Assembly (NCBI GenBank): GCA_009760855.2
Contig: WPIO01000091.1
Span: forward strand, 1,523,501-1,587,500
Source: Cristatella mucedo
Lineage: Eukaryota > Bryozoa > Phylactolaemata > Cristatellidae
Length of the DNA: 64,000 nucleotides
Reading direction: 5' to 3'
Positions within the stretch are counted from its first letter, which is position 1. Each line of letters opens with the position of its first letter. The position numbers were made by a program, and so were the translations under genes. This document shows positions 20,360 to 32,880 of the stretch, one piece after another. The notes under the pieces were generated by a model. That model saw nothing but the letters and a program-made list of their open reading frames with translations. It made no database searches and was not told the DNA's origin.

Positions 20360-21560
20360 ATACGGTAAAGGGTTTAGATTTTAGGAAATTGACGTTTAGG
20401 GCTATGGTTTGGGGTTTAGGATATAGGCTTTAGGTTTTAGGGTTTAGGGTTTAACTTTAAGGATTTAGATTTAGAGTTTAAGGTTAGTGTTTAGTGTTTA
20501 GTTTTAGGGTTGAGCATTAAGGCTTTAGAGTTTAGCGTTTAGAGTTCAAGGGTTAGGGTTCAGTGTTTAGGGTTCGGGGTTTAGGTTTTAGGGCTAAGGG
20601 TTTACGGTGTAGGATTTAAGGTTTTGGTTTATGGTTTTGGGCTTCTGATTTACGGTTTATTAATTCAGTTTTTGGATTTCGGTACGACGGTTAGGGGTTA
20701 ACCATACAGGCTCTATGGTTCAGATTTTAGGATATCGGGTTTGTAGTTGAGGGTTGAAGCTTCAGGGTTAAACTATTAGGGTTTAGGGTTTAGTATCAAT
20801 GGTGAGGCCCGACAATTTAGGATTAAAGGTGTAGGGTTAAGGATTTAGGGTTCAGAATTAGGTTTTACGGTTTAGCGTTCTGAAGATTAGGTCTGGGTAT
20901 CGAGTTTATACTTTTAAAGGTTAAGTGTTTAGAGCGTAGCATGTAAAGTTTAGGGTTACGGGTTTAGGGTTTAGGGATTGCGGGTTCGGATTTAGGGTTT
21001 ACGACTCATGGTTTCAGGTTTAGGGTTTAGGGTTTAGGGTTTCGGTTTCTGGGTTCAAGGTTAAATGATTTGGGATTAAGGATTAAGGAGTAGGGCGTAG
21101 GCTGTTGGATTTAGGGTGCATGATTGAAAGTTTTGGGTTTAGGGTATAGGGACTAGATTTTCTCGTTGAAGATTTAGGGCTTAGCATTTAGGGTTTAGGG
21201 TTAAGGTATAGGGTTTGGGGTTTACAGTGTTGGGGTTATGGTTAAGGGATGATGGATGAGTGTTGAGGGTTTACGGTTTAGGGTGTGGGGTTTAGGGCAT
21301 AATAATAATAATAATGCACTTGATAAAGCGCCCTCAGAGGACTTAATCTCTTTCCGGATGCTTAACATTTGCTGCATAGGGAAAGGGTTTAAGTTTTAGG
21401 GTTTAGGGCTTAGGATTTAGAGTTTAGGGTTGAGGATTTAAGGTTGATGTTAAAAAATTAGGGTGAAGGGTTTGGGTTTTAGCGCTTATGGTGCAGGATT
21501 TAGGGTGGTGAGTTTAGGCATATGGTATAAGGTTTAGGATATATGGTTCAGGGTGTAGGT
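20360..21560 (+). repeat. Degenerate interstitial TTTAGGG (telomere-type) tract
   Basis: About 1.2 kb is dominated by TTTAGGG-like heptamers with substitutions and slips. Runs of two to four clean units occur, for example near 20780, 20960 and 21020. The G-rich strand is the + strand throughout. The sequence differs from the TTAGGG hexamer usual in animal telomeres. It is interrupted by a LINE 3' fragment at 21302. Confidence 0.85.
21302..21384 (-). mobile_element. Very short LINE 3' end inside the telomere-like tract
   Basis: An (AAT)n tail is followed by 'gcacttgataaagcgccctcagag...catttgctgcatagggaaa', matching the 3' end of the LINE at 4195-4275 and 26895-26980. It contains only the last 80 bases of the element. 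Telomere-like repeats resume on both sides. GCATA occurs at 21297-21301 and 21374-21378 and might be a duplication, although the second copy overlaps element sequence. Confidence 0.75.
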
Positions 21561-21889
21561 TTAATGTTTTGGGGTTTAGCATAAGCGATCGGGATGTCGG
21601 GCTCATTGCTTAAGTTTTAGTATAGTCAATTTTTTTTCGCGTTCGGTGTTTACTTTATTTATAGGCACTTCTCGTTCGTTGTTCTTATCGGTAACAGTCT
21701 GCAAGCATTTGTATATTAACATTTATAATATCTCTCTATACGTGATTCCAATTAGCTAGGGTTAAGCGTCTATAGATCGATTCACACAGAGAGCGAGGTC
21801 AGCATGTTTCGACTACGTTCATTGTTTTCCTGTGCAGGATTGTACTAGTGGTTAAAGAATCACCTCCATCAGGCTGCAGTCGTGGGTTG

Positions 21890-22990
21890 AGCATTAAGGC
21901 ATACGTGAAACGTGCGATAAAAGACTTTATTCTCTTACGAAAATATAGAATAACTACAGCTTTACCGCTTTTTTGGATCGCTAAATTTCTACTGAAAAGA
22001 CCTTAGCTTGAGGCTCGGAAGAAGATAGACCGATTTTAGCCAAGTGTAGAGAAATTTTCCACGGCTTGTAGACAATGGGCTTGCAACGTGTTTTAATCAC
22101 CGAAGATACATGTTTGTATGTTTTCGAATAAGAATGCTAGGCTCCTCATGCCGTCACGAGTCTGCAGTGAGAATTTACGAAGCTTCCCTTGAGCATAATC
22201 GGAAAGAAGTCAAATACTAACAAAGCTTGCTTTAAAGATATATTCTCGTAATTTACGAATTGCAGAGCCAGAAAACCTACCATAATACTACCACACAAAT
22301 CTGGAATCCCTTGTCCTTATGTCACTCGGATAGACTAATTCAGCTCCCCTCCAGGAGTTACTACTTAAGCGGCGAGCTTATCCAAAGAATGTAGAGCCGA
22401 TTAGATAGGGTACAACAGCTGAAATCAGAAGACATTAGAGTGTTCATAAATAGGGCTTATTATGTAATCAATGCACAATGGTATAGTTTTATACGCAGTA
22501 AAATGACTGAACCTGGTAAGGTCGCCGTTTTAGAAGCTCGTAAATTTTTAGTAACACAATTGTAGGAGATACTGATGGAATGACTTACAGGCATGAGCAA
22601 CTTGGCAGTATGTTACTGTCAAGGTTTTTGTTAGACGTTGACCATACGTTAAACCACTCGATATATGCGACTTTTTACTATTTCGACAGCCACCTATTAG
22701 ATCTTTAGCCATGCTGCGGGTATTTAGTTCCCCTAAGAAAAAGATCCAATTTGTGCTACAGGCACCGTAAAGAATTTTGCTAATCTACCGTATGGTTCAT
22801 ACTGAAACCTTGTATTATTGGTCGCTTTTGCGTTAATACATACTGGCTATCGACGTGAAATCGTTAACTTGAGCTAGGGGCTGATATATTCGCTGGAAAT
22901 TCACACTATTGTCGACATGACTGCCAGTGGTATGGCTGCACATGAAAGTCTGAATATGTGATATAAATCATGTGGTCATCTTTAATATCT
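21890..22990. repeat. Block shared with 37950-38450
   Basis: This matches the unit D region in many words ('agatagac.gattt..ccaag', 'tacatgt..tatgttt', 'actaacaaagct', 'gtcactc.gatagactaa'). The similarity shows that the array once extended through here. I see no coding sequence. Confidence 0.5.
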
Positions 22991-22995
22991 GTTTT

Positions 22996-23075
22996 TCACT
23001 TGGTCTTCCAGCTCAGTTGGGAGCGCCTTATTAGCTGTCTACATTAGTTAGGTTCTGAAGGCTTCTAGACGCCTG
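22996..23075 (+). other. tRNA-like A-box remnant
   Basis: The stretch ccagctcagttgggagcgcc closely resembles a tRNA D-arm / A box. The expected B box is only weakly matched (ggttctgaagg near 23051). It is probably a tRNA pseudogene or SINE head, and no cloverleaf could be completed by eye. Confidence 0.3.
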
Positions 23076-23079
23076 TGCT

Positions 23080-24000
23080 TGTATTGTGTGCAGCTTGGTT
23101 GCATGCAGGCTATAGGTCAAACATCCGATTCATGACACTAGTACTATTACCGATGCATTCCTTGGTGAAACTCGCATTTGGACTGTGAGTATCTACATTT
23201 ACTCTTTTAAGATTGGTACCGACGTCGATAATCCCTTTACGAAATTAATGTTGTTGCTGCACCTACACAGCCTTTTAAAATTGCTTTCTCTTTTAAAACA
23301 GTCCGAGTGGGGGTTTTCGTAGTTGCGGAGTGATGCCTAGATGTTCTTCAGCTTTTTTAAGTCTTCTGTGTAATGGTGAGAGGCCGTGAGAGCCGAAGGC
23401 GTAACAATTAGATAACTATATAACCATGCATATCCTTCGCTTATCCCTTCACAGTGTACTTCTAAGCGCCTTGGGGCGTTGTTATTCACGCACTGTATTT
23501 TCGTAAGATAACCCCAACGCTATTGCAACGACATTGCATAAACCGCAAGAGGTAGAAAGTGAGAAAGAGAGAGAAATAAAAAGCGACAGATACTACGGTT
23601 TGAACCGTCAGTTATATTGCCCTAATTCTTAGCTATCACTTAGGTCAACTTTATAAATACTAAGACCAGCTGGTTGATGTCGCCATGTGTGTTTTTGAAT
23701 AGCTACGCCCCTGACACTCTTAAGTCCAAAAAAATTAATGTCATTTTAAAACATTCAAAAAGATATTTGTTAATTTACCCCAACAAATGTGCGAACTGAT
23801 TTTCCGACAATCAGCTAAACCTGTCTTATCGTATACTAACCCATCATTTAAAAATACGTCAGAATGCCAACGAATTTTGGCTTCTTGGAAATATTATATA
23901 ATTTTAGACAAGATCTGCTGAACACTTACTTTTGTATGGACCTTTTTTACTGTTGTATGCAATAAAACAATAAAACGCTCAGTAATTTCACTATTTTCTA
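23080..24000. other. Array debris, no gene recognised
   Basis: Parts resemble the 39000-39100 block ('tcttggaaa...gctgaacacttac'). No gene was recognised. Confidence 0.3.
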
Positions 24001-24469
24001 CGGTTAACAAGCATTCGTCATAGGTATGAAAGTGGCTCTGTACGTTAGACTGAACGATCGTCATGCGGTCTCTGTGTTAGCAGTATTAAGGGTCAAGCAT
24101 AGCTCTCAAAAATGCGTTGAATCAATAATGCACACAGTGTCTTTTTGAGATTCGATTGCTTTAAGTACATTTCATTAGGAACGTGCTTGCTCAAAGAACA
24201 ATATGAAAGAAGAAAATAACAGGAGATATCAATCATCGTTCAAGTGCTTCCCACTCAAGTGCAGCGGTTTTTTATAAAGAGGCTTTATATAGTAGTGGTG
24301 GACCGACTACAATATTACATGGAAACTTTACAAACTAGCAAGTAATTTAAAATCTGGTCGTTGAGGTAATCACTCGGCATTGTTACATCGGCCAAGTGCA
24401 TCAACCTACCTATGCACATTTAATAAGTTAGATAAATTCTGTCTAATTCTTTCACTTGATATTTGAGAG

Positions 24470-24625
24470 TATGTGATCAAATCGATCAAGACCTCTTTCA
24501 GCAGCACCTCATGTCTCGCCTGGGCAGGCACATATCATGTGATGCAATATTCCTATGATCTCGTCTCAGTGGAAGACTTAAAGTATACCAGTTGCGTAGA
24601 CGCGCATAGATCATCCAATAAAACG
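24470..24625 (+). mobile_element. Decayed LINE RT fragment (unit C)
   Basis: It reads CDQIDQDLFQQHLMSRLGRH, a stop, then RLSGRLKVYQ, which aligns with the motif A region and the following SYLSGRLQ of the intact RT. Confidence 0.5.
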
Positions 24626-24889
24626 CTAAAGTATGTGTTTTATGTGGGATTTTTTTAACATGTGTACTTCATCCACATCGACGTGATAGTCAGTTAGTTC
24701 TAGTATTTAGATATGTGCAGGTGGCGTATACCGGTACTATCCATGTATCTCAGTTTGTCAGCCTGCCTATGTTTCTCAACTGCCAAAGAGCATTTATCCC
24801 CAAAGTCACCACGTTTATGACTTAATAATTTCACCAATTTACCAATGATGTTCTTACATTACTACTGCCATCATGAGCAGTCATTAATA

Positions 24890-25560
24890 GTTCTGAGAGC
24901 TAGCTATGCGGCGATTCAATCTATTTCTAGGCGCTTTATATTGGCTGCTGAGAAACAGTGATCGGATATAGCATACTTGGTAACAGCAAGCAAAAGCTGG
25001 TTCAACATTCCAGGCTCAAGCTGAGCATGCAAGTCTTCTGCACTCCAAGTTAATAAGGCTGCTGACTTTACTAACCGTGGCTGCAATTCCTTTTTCTTAG
25101 CGACTGGCCGACAATCGGTATGGCAGTGCTCATCCTGGCTGACCTGCTAGCAGCACTGAGCAGCTTCGGCAGCCATATGGTACTTACAAAGAAAATAACC
25201 ATGACTAAGACCTTGCCAGTTAATCGCCTTAAATAGGCTCAGCCATCGTATCTCTTCTACCATCTCCGCGAAAACTCGTGTATTGTTTCGAAGTAACATC
25301 TTAAGAGGCGAACACTTCAGCTCTTATCTCAAAGGTGCCCTTATAGGTATGCCATTTGCCAAGGTCTTGATCGCTTAGACGAGAATAGCAGGCTCAAATG
25401 TATACATTCACGTTAAAAATCTGTGGTTTACATATTCTTTGAACCCCACTTGGCTCCTGGACTAGCAAAGCTTTAAGTTCTTGTGCTCACAGAGGCAACA
25501 ACTGACTCCTCAGTGATGTCGTGAGATCTCTCGACTCAATGAACTTAACAAAAGAACCTA
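24890..25560. repeat. LINE-derived debris (unit C)
   Basis: The stretch 24905-24960 resembles the LINE 3' UTR on the minus strand ('tttctaggcgctttata'). The stretch 25235-25560 matches the RT C-terminal debris at 11470-12090 and 43790, ending in the 'gtgatgtcgtgagatc' segment that encodes the DVV-TSPDL stretch of the LINE elsewhere. Confidence 0.4.
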
Positions 25561-26892
25561 CCAACGCTCCGGCACATGACAGCTTTTGCTGAGTTTTTAT
25601 TAAATGACAGACGTAAACTAAATTGTGCCGACACTGAGCTTCTTGCAACTGAAACTATTTGCCATTCGTTACTCCATGTGATGGCAGCATGTGTGTGGTG
25701 CCAGTTGATGCTGTGCACGCCACCAACATTTGGATCGTGTTTATGTTACCATTGAAAATGTGGCTATAATGACAATAAGTGGTCTGTGAATTCTCAGAAG
25801 ATTAAAAAAACATCGTTATTAATGGAACACAATTATTGTGTGAGACTTTTTGTTAGCTACCACATCAAAAAAGAAACAGCACAGTTTACCAAATGCTGAA
25901 TAATAACTCGGGGCATAGGAATTTTTCTGCAGATTCAACTTCTATAATTGCGTTCACTGGATTATATTGCAACTTCAAGGAATGCCTTCAACATTTACTC
26001 AAACCTTTAGCTTTTCAAGGTAGCCTGATGATAAATCAGCATTAAAACTCAATCGACAGCAATTTATTTTGAATCGAAATTAATCCGGCAGCGATTAGCT
26101 CTCACTTATAACGAAATCATGGTGACGGGATTTATCCCACACGACTTAAGCTTAACTTGCTTTAGGTTTTGTGAGTAGGTGCTGCAGTGTCTTTCCAAGT
26201 AATTCTGCCAAAAACCCCACTTTATCTCTTGCTTGTCCAATCATCTACAAAGATGAAAGGTTAGGGCTTGTTTGTGTCGTAAAAGTATGGCGAAAGTCGA
26301 TAAGTACGACAATAAAAAAATATTAAAATGATATAAAACAACCAATCGCCTCAATTCAGTGAATTGCATAACCAAGATTTACTGCAAAGAAAGTTGCAGG
26401 AACGCTTTTTTTTTAGGGAAAATTACGTAAACTGCTGTGCCAACCAAAGTGGTATCCATGAAAGACTGCTATTCTGGCAAAGAGTGCATGACACTCGTAG
26501 CTACTACTACTTGTATGTTAAGAAAACTTTGTTAAAAGAGACACAATGAACATGAATAACTCGCGTTGTAGACATCATGACTGCTCAGGTATCAATATTC
26601 TAGACCGACTGATTCGATCGTTTGCGAGAAAGCAAGCTTAAGCCCTTAAGTCCAGCAACAATATTGAACCAAACTTCTAGTGTCTTTCTTTGTACTTAAG
26701 CCGTTAGGATATTGCTGAACTCGCCGGCCCGCATTGTGATTAACCTTGACCTCCTAACACTTAAATTACTTTAAAGCGCCCTTTAAAAGCTGTTAAAAGG
26801 CAAGCATGCCGTAACATAACGTCATACTGACTAAAAGAAAGCATCATATTCCAGTTGACAGTCTCTCAGAACTAGTAGGTTTTTAGGAGGCT

Positions 26893-27270
26893 AATAATAA
26901 CAGTAATAGTAATGATGCACTTGATAAAGCACCCTCAGAGAACTCAATCTCTTTCTAGGGGCTTTACATTTGCTGCAAAGGGAAATGCAATTGAATGGTG
27001 AGTAATATCATGCTTGATAAACAAACAAGAGGATTAAAATGGTTAGGGGTGACAAGGACCGGGTCAGCATGCAAATGTGGTTAGTTGCAGCATGCACAGT
27101 GTCAGCACACATGAGCACATGAAGGAAGAATCACAGGGACCCACTAAATACTATCCTAAATATGTGTGTTTTTAAGTTCTTTTTAAACGTGGTCAGGTCA
27201 GGCGATGTTCTGATGCAGGTCGGGAGGGAGTTCCCGGCTTTGGGAGCATACGAACTACATGTACGGTTCT
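26893..27270 (-). mobile_element. 5'-truncated LINE copy in unit C
   Basis: This is the same family as the element at 4191, covering its last 375 bases: AAT-type tail, hairpin region, 3' UTR and the last few dozen codons of pol. It interrupts the block 'actagtaggttttt...gcaagctg.aaacgttgaaatt', which is continuous at 3630-3710. Divergence from the unit A copy suggests a separate insertion. Confidence 0.8.
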
Positions 27271-27509
27271 CGCAAGCTGAAAACGTTGAAATTAATGCCG
27301 AAAAGCCTGCTCAATCAGTTTTTAGTTTTCCTCCTTACTGCTAAGGACGTGCTTTGTCCCCGTTATTAAAATAGCTTCTTAAGACTGGAGTGTCCCCATG
27401 TGCTTTCAATACTGGCGGTCCGTAAGATCTACATATAGGATCTTAAGTAAAGCATGAATAGTGTTATTTAATAAATAAATCAGTTGCTTTCAGAAATATA
27501 TAGATGTTG

Positions 27510-27650
<141 letters not shown>

Positions 27651-28869
27651 GACTTACCGTATGGCAACGGTTTTGCCCAGAGGTACAGTGCGGTTGTCTT
27701 ACAACCAAAGTCAATAATTTTAGCTCTACAGCATAATTGAAAAATACTCATCGATGTTTATTCTGTAAGAGTACCAGGAGGATAAAAACACTTTACATTT
27801 GTATTTCAAATTTCCCATCGCTATCGTCAACACTGTGCAATTAACTGTATAACTGTGCAATACTAGCCCACTAAAAGTGCTCGGCTGAAACTCGATCATC
27901 CTGTTACTCAACATCAGTGTTGTAGCATTTTGGCGTTAGAATGATAATCGCACTAACCTTCAAAGAACGCTGAGAGATTTTTCTCTAGCTGTTCTTGCAG
28001 AATCCCAGCTGAAACTTCCTAATGTGCACAGAATAAACTCACCAGTAACATGTTTGCTTAGTCATTAGAGTTTAATGCTAGCTAGTCCAGCACATTATAT
28101 TACTGTGTAATAGTCTTCTGGGTATTCAGAAATTCTTTTTTATTTAACTGATTGTATGCCGCCGCACCTGGATTGTGGGAAGAACGAACAGTAAAGCCAA
28201 CTTCATTTCATATGGTTTTTTGTAGATGCGAAAATCAGACAAATTAGCTGACAGCTATTTAAATCAGGAACAGCAAATCGCATCGATTTTCAATCGCATT
28301 ACATTTAAACCGTCACACTGTCACGACCCTCAAGTTTATTAACTTGCTGTGTAAGCTAGTTAAAAACTTCAATAATGACTCGCTACAAATACGTAACACA
28401 AATCTTTGACATATGTCTCGCTAAATGACCAGGTAGCTGCAGAATTTCGAATCCCAGCCCCATTAGGTTTAAATTTGACACTTTTTCTATACAATCCTCA
28501 TACCCGCCTATTCAGTTGTGTAATTCACACGAAAAAGTTTGATTTAACGAACTGTTTGTCGTTAGTAAGTCATTGAAGTGTGTTACGACTTTTCATGGTC
28601 AGATTGGTCGCTTTGTGCAAGCTAAAATGGGTTTAATATTGCCTTAAAATAATAACGAACACAAGTAGTAGTGGCTTAACTTGTCGATGTTACACGGGTA
28701 AAGATATTAGTGCCAATGAAACTTTTGATTGTACCGAAATAGTGACTAATGTATAGTGCCAATTATATTTTTAACAACTGCATCTCTACTTTAGGCGTAA
28801 CCGTATGATCCATGATTTCAGAATTCATGAGCAGCAAAGTACGGACATTCAGGCAGCAGCTATTCTTAC

Positions 28870-28960
28870 CTCAATGACAGCCCTCTTTTCTAGCAGAGCT
28901 TCAGCTCGAAAGAGAAAAATACATAGCACTGCGTTCCTGCACTATTTTGGTTCTACTGAT
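28870..28960 (-). promoter_or_regulatory. Promoter / non-coding first exon block, unit C
   Basis: The minus strand carries the conserved 'gagctgaagctctgct' core and the donor TTGAG|gtaagaat at 28862-28869. The TATA position reads ctatgtatttt. It is still well preserved although the gene it would drive is dead. Confidence 0.45.
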
Positions 28961-29244
28961 TTTGCAATACCTAGAATATGTTATTTTAGTCGATTTGCTG
29001 GTGTCTAAGTCATTGTGGAACTATGCTGCAGGTATTCACGTGACATAACTCATAATATAGGTTCAAAGGATCAACCACGTGACTACCGGCATATTGTGGA
29101 GTCGCCAGAACCCTGGGTAACGTAATTCGCGACCAATCTGTGTCAACAGTTTAACCAGCAGCAGACCTTCAGTCGGATAGATTATTCCGTATATGTGAGG
29201 CTAGTAAAGTTGTTTTTACTTGACTCGGTAATTTATCAATGTAT

Positions 29245-29605
29245 CTCCGTCAGTAACTCCACAAAGTCATAAAGACCATGTGGGTGTTACGCAGGAGAGT
29301 TTTGTATAGCTCACTTACAGCCTAAGCGGCTTTCGGTACGCGTTCGGTAGCCAACAGACTTCGTCTCACGCAACAAAGAGAAAGTGGGAAGAATAGCAGA
29401 GTTAGGAGAGCAGTTGAGGTAGTGAGTAGCATAGAAGTGGCAGTTCAGGACCGCTGAAAAAGATGTGCCATAGTCGGCAGTTGGAGAGTAGATGTCATTG
29501 CGTAAGAATTGTGGAAGCGAGTTCCACAGTCTAGGACCTGCTGAGCTAAAGCTTCTGTCGCCAACTGTCTTTAAGCGGAGGAATGGGACAGCTGAACGCC
29601 TCATC
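29245..29605 (-). mobile_element. LINE RT C-terminal fragment
   Basis: It reads MRRSAVPFLRLKTVGDRSFS followed by SAGPRLWNSLPQFLRNDIYS, the typical C-terminal end of L2/CR1 pol proteins. It interrupts a block that is continuous in unit A ('gtttatctttgagctcctgatccacgtctatagcagc' region, 7835-7870). It belongs to a lineage distinct from the 4191 element, whose equivalent reads LKSFGDRAFSSYAPTAWNSL. Confidence 0.7.
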
Positions 29606-30029
29606 CTATGTCTATAGCAGCTCTTCCAGCTGACAATCTGCAGGAGGTTAACGTGAGCTCAAAGCCACCATTGAACGTTAAAAACCCTGAAAATTTGTCA
29701 GTAGGAACGACAATAAAAAATTAAGTTTACCTATTAAAACATTAGCTAAACTCACTGATCGAGTGTTAAAATCCTGAAAATACTTTCTAGTTAGTCGTGT
29801 TACTAATCTGGTATAGGAATTTAGGGCAGTTTGCCACTAAGAAAAAGTAGACCAATGGTGTTCGTCATCCACTGTTTGACGACGTGAGATGGAGAATGAG
29901 AGAACACGTATTCCTAGAGCCATAAGACGAGCTATGTAAGGTGAAGAGAATGGCGGATAGTTTCGTCGTACTTTTGAGAAAATTCCAAGTTAATAGTGCA
30001 TCATTTTGCTTACGCAGTATCATTGAAAA

Positions 30030-30671
<642 letters not shown>

Positions 30672-30684
30672 GGGATTAGTCGGC

Positions 30685-31040
30685 GGTTCTCTGTCCTGCC
30701 GGGGTCGAGCGTGCTATCCCGACCTCCCGGTTCACGAACAGGGACCGCACGGCTTCCCAGCCGGTAATGGCATGGGAGACGCAGTGCCGCTTTAAAGCCT
30801 CCCTCTCCAAGCGTGGGATGCCAAGTTCATCCAGGTAAACTTTATCGCCTAGCCACCAGCTGCCGAGAGCCCCGACCACGAAGGGCCTCACCACTGCCGA
30901 GCGGTAGACGGCGGTCAGGAAAGACCGGGCAATGGCTTAACGTCTATTGTTCATGTTCCAGGCATTATTCAATCTGATCGTCCTGGCTGCTATCGAATGG
31001 CACCGTGACATCCACAATTACTAATTCAGTGCTGTTCTCA
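30685..31040 (-). mobile_element. GC-rich non-LTR retroelement C-terminal scrap
   Basis: The minus strand reads VRPFVVGALGSWWLGDKVYL, then [20 protein letters not shown] and [18 protein letters not shown]. Upstream at the right end, both copies encode DVTVPFDSSQDDQIEECLEH or a close variant (about 31010 and 49060). The VDVTVP and PFVVGALGSW signatures recall the region after the RT in several non-LTR families; I cannot say which. GC content is far above the surroundings. The second copy is at 48735-49070. Confidence 0.5.
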
Positions 31041-31079
31041 ACGATCAGGTCAAACTAATAATAGGTTATTCGGGCTTAA

Positions 31080-32210
31080 CCTTATTCGTGTTTTCACCAT
31101 ATTGTACTGATCAGTTCAGATAGAAGGTAGCAGATAGAAACAGGCTTCTTAAATCGCTCTTTGGGAATACTGGTTACATTGCAGCAGTTAAAAAATATCA
31201 TTACGGTGAACAGCTTTTAAATATCTTACAGTAGGCGATTGGAATGAAATATATTGAATCCCGGCTGAGGAAGTATTTATTCATTTTCTCACGCAAACTC
31301 AGGTTTAACTTATTGACTTAGGTCGATAATATTATCTGATGATTGTTTTTCTACATCCGTCAAAGAGTGGTTAATTCAACTTATTTAGGTAGTCACGTAT
31401 CTTAGCCCCAGTGGTTTAAAAAATTAATATATAAGCACAGTTTTCTCATATTATAGCACTCGGCTACTGATAAGACTCGTCAACCTATAATTAATATATT
31501 GAAAGCGTTAGCGTTACCACAGCCCACGTTCCGCGTAACATCTCATGTAACTACGTAATCTGTGGATGCATGTAACACAGGGTTTTCTGCAGATATGCTG
31601 GGCCCCTTTAAATAGCTCGTATTGCATACCTGGTCAAGGGACCCTGGTGGAAGTAGTACGACTGCTGCAGGACAATTAGCAGAGGCTACTTTTCATATTT
31701 TCTTTTTACGTTTCTCTCTGCCTCTCTCAGTGAGAGCTTTGAATTATAGCGTCAGCCAGTTTCCAATAAACAATGCTGGCCGACCGGGTACATAATATCA
31801 CCAGCATTCCAGTTTACGGGGTAATATACATTAAGTATTTGGGGATTATTACATCCAGTACATATAGGTTTGCCCAAAGGTACGTTGCTGGTTTTTTAAG
31901 ACCAAGGTCAGTCCCTTTTGCTATATACCATACGCGATGCATATCTATTAAGATTTTAGCAGTCAGGGCACCATGAAATTAAACTCAGGGTAAACAATGC
32001 AAACTTTCTAAACTAGCAAACAATGTAAACTCTCTAATCTATGTTAACTAGGAATTTCTGAGTGAGTGAAATGCCCAAAGAGTCTAGTGTGCGGCGAAAT
32101 ACTAGCGACAAAAACCCCCAGGCTTTCCAAAACCAAAGAACCAACCGCGTGATTAGTTGCAGACAGCAAATTTACCAGCACCCTGGGTTCAAATACACAT
32201 ACAAATACCG
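31080..32210. repeat. Unit C spacer shared with 49080-50200
   Basis: This is similar to unit E in long stretches (for example 'gtactgat.agttcagatag', 'gaatactggt.acattgcagcagttaaaaa', 'tctcagtgagagctttgaat', 'cacgtgatta'). No gene is visible. Confidence 0.5.
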
Positions 32211-32221
32211 TTTTATTTAAC

Positions 32222-32378
32222 CACTTCTTGTTCGTATTGACAAACGAGCCTTTAAAGGCTATCACCACGGCTTCCAGCTACGACAAAGAATCGCACACAG
32301 TTGGATTCGAAGCCACGTCCTCGGGACGGAGCTCGTGAAAAGCAACGGCATTACCTAGTGTGCCACTCCGGCTTACCA
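32222..32378 (-). mobile_element. tRNA-derived SINE, unit C copy
   Basis: On the minus strand it begins ggtaagccggagtggcac, has an A-box-like TGGCACACTAGG and a B box GGCTTCGAATCC about 50 bases further on, then a tRNA-unrelated body ending 'gcctttaaaggctcg...aacaagaagt'. It matches 50207-50362 closely and 51732-51885 in the opposite orientation. Confidence 0.7.
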
Positions 32379-32820
32379 AGGGGTAATGTACTTGTTAATC
32401 GATATTTGTCAAGAGTTCAACCAGCAACAGACTTTGATAATTTGTTGTACAGCAATGATATTCGCAAAGTAGTGCTGGACGATTACTTACCAATCTACGA
32501 ATACTGCTTCTGGTTTTCTCTTTGTTGTTTTTTTGTCGTTTTTACACAACCACTAGCAGCCAGCCACTCGTGACATTCTAGTATCGCGATTGCACGAAAA
32601 TCGCAACGTCATCATACTCCGGCATAACAGATGCGAATATATCCAGTTCGAACTTATTCCACGACTTTCAGATCTATTGAACGGAGCACCCGATGTCGTA
32701 AAACTGACTTTCAAGCTCAAACAAATTAGTCGGGTTATTGCGATTACTTATTACTTACAATTATGAGATTATTCAACCATTTATTGTCAAGGCCGTATAA
32801 ACAGTCAATGTGCTGACATA

Positions 32821-32880
32821 GATGGGCAGCCAGGATTCGAAGCTCGGGGCACTGGCATTTTAACTGATTTGAGCTACAGT
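32821..32880 (-). other. tRNA-like segment (A and B boxes), unit C
   Basis: The minus strand reads TAGCTCAAATCAGTTAAAATG (A-box-like), then a B box AGCTTCGAATCC 14 bases later, then tggctgccc. The A-to-B distance is shorter than in a functional tRNA, so it is best viewed as a tRNA-derived repeat head. Copies lie at 40983, 50868 and 60403. Confidence 0.5.
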
